A stretch of 64,000 nucleotides of DNA, from NCBI GenBank assembly GCA_046483315.1, contig JAWODJ010000021.1:1-64000 (forward strand), given 5' to 3'. How positions within the stretch are numbered: position 1 is the stretch's first letter; the number at the start of each line of letters is the position of its first letter. The notes beneath the pieces were generated by a model. That model saw nothing but the letters and a program-made list of their open reading frames with translations. It was not told where the DNA came from and did no database searches. The translations under genes were made by a program, and so were the position numbers. Shown in pieces: positions 63,732 to 64,000 of this stretch. This DNA is from PXAP01 sp046483315. Its GTDB lineage: Bacteria; Bacteroidota; Bacteroidia; Bacteroidales; PUMT01.

Positions 63732-64000
63732 ATGATCAGGGTTGTTGCAGATAATAAGATCCCGTTTCTCAGGGGTGTTCTTGAAAAGTATGCCGGAGTC
63801 GTTTATTTCCCCGGAAGGGATATCGGACCTCAGCAGGTGAAGGATGCCGATGCCCTTATAGTCAGAACACGGACAAAATGCAACAGACATCTGCTGGGAG
63901 GCACCCGGGTGAAATATATTGCCACGGCAACCATAGGGTTTGATCATATTGACACTGATTACTGCAGGACACGGGGTATTGCCTGGAGCAATGCACCCGG
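63732..64000 (+). CDS. pdxB: 4-phosphoerythronate dehydrogenase, N-terminal part (cut by window edge)
   Basis: The visible 89 residues start MIRVVADNKIPFLRGVLE, then GRDIGPQQVKDADALIVRT and IATATIGFDHIDTDYC. This matches the PdxB N-terminus (VxDxNIP, ADALMVRSxTKVN, FVGTATAGTDHxD). PdxB oxidises 4-phospho-D-erythronate, the second step of DXP-independent PLP synthesis. Related D-2-hydroxyacid dehydrogenases are an alternative until the rest is seen. It follows larA-like with no gap. Confidence 0.85.
   Translation, partial: MIRVVADNKIPFLRGVLEKYAGVVYFPGRDIGPQQVKDADALIVRTRTKCNRHLLGGTRVKYIATATIGFDHIDTDYCRTRGIAWSNAP

Overview
The window looks like a chromosomal segment of an anaerobic or facultative Bacteroidota, probably order Bacteroidales or Marinilabiliales. 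The evidence is TonB receptor/DUF4249 genes, type III glutamine synthetase, DUF3109, DUF2851 and DUF4294 proteins, a PorE-like OmpA protein, a purM-prfA-pyrF cluster, and promoters of the Bacteroidota TTTG(~20 nt)TAnnTTTG type. Species cannot be named from the sequence alone. No CRISPR array, prophage, rRNA operon or intact insertion sequence was seen.

Layout. 1-604: the 5' end of coaX and a tRNA-Phe whose 3' part plus terminator is duplicated 139 bp downstream. 649-6996 (minus): a four-gene surface operon (TonB-dependent receptor, DUF4249 lipoprotein, MG2/plug-like protein, small secreted protein). 7294-16390: DUF3267 membrane protein, gpmI-DUF3109 pair, M20 dipeptidase, glnN with a clear promoter, PorE-like OmpA protein. 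16499-19859 (minus): polyamine operon (arginine decarboxylase, agmatinase, deoxyhypusine synthase homologue), divergent from a GNAT-nitrilase fusion that is coupled to purM-prfA-pyrF-DUF2851. 26412-31751: rpsO, pnp, deoxynucleoside kinase, TPR lipoprotein. 31920-44578: mixed housekeeping genes (TrmH-type methyltransferase, sucC, arcA, YbaN, DUF4294, elbB, a sugar transferase pair, pcm, an MBL hydrolase, gcvP). 44671-47433 (minus): a small zinc ribbon protein and two Tat-exported sugar-metabolism-like proteins.

47910-64000 is the accessory, carbohydrate-acid part. It opens with one ORF that joins a complete KdgT-type permease to a complete DUF1537 four-carbon acid-sugar kinase, translationally coupled to a PdxA2-type dehydrogenase. 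A convergent minus-strand block then carries a TRAP transporter (DctM, DctQ, DctP), KDPG aldolase, uronate isomerase UxaC and UxaE epimerase. A LacI regulator with a putative operator is divergent from it, followed by an SDR oxidoreductase, an atypical PPi-type phosphofructokinase, a HAD hydrolase, a LarA-like racemase and the start of pdxB. The inferred pathway is hexuronate uptake, isomerisation to fructuronate/tagaturonate, epimerisation, reduction to mannonate, and aldol cleavage to pyruvate plus triose phosphate. Mannonate dehydratase and KDG kinase are not in the window. In parallel, tetronates would be imported, phosphorylated and oxidised towards DHAP.

The observations most worth following up are the permease-kinase fusion, the PFK/HAD/LarA/pdxB cluster beside the uronate genes, the DHS homologue in the polyamine operon, and the duplicated tRNA-Phe end.
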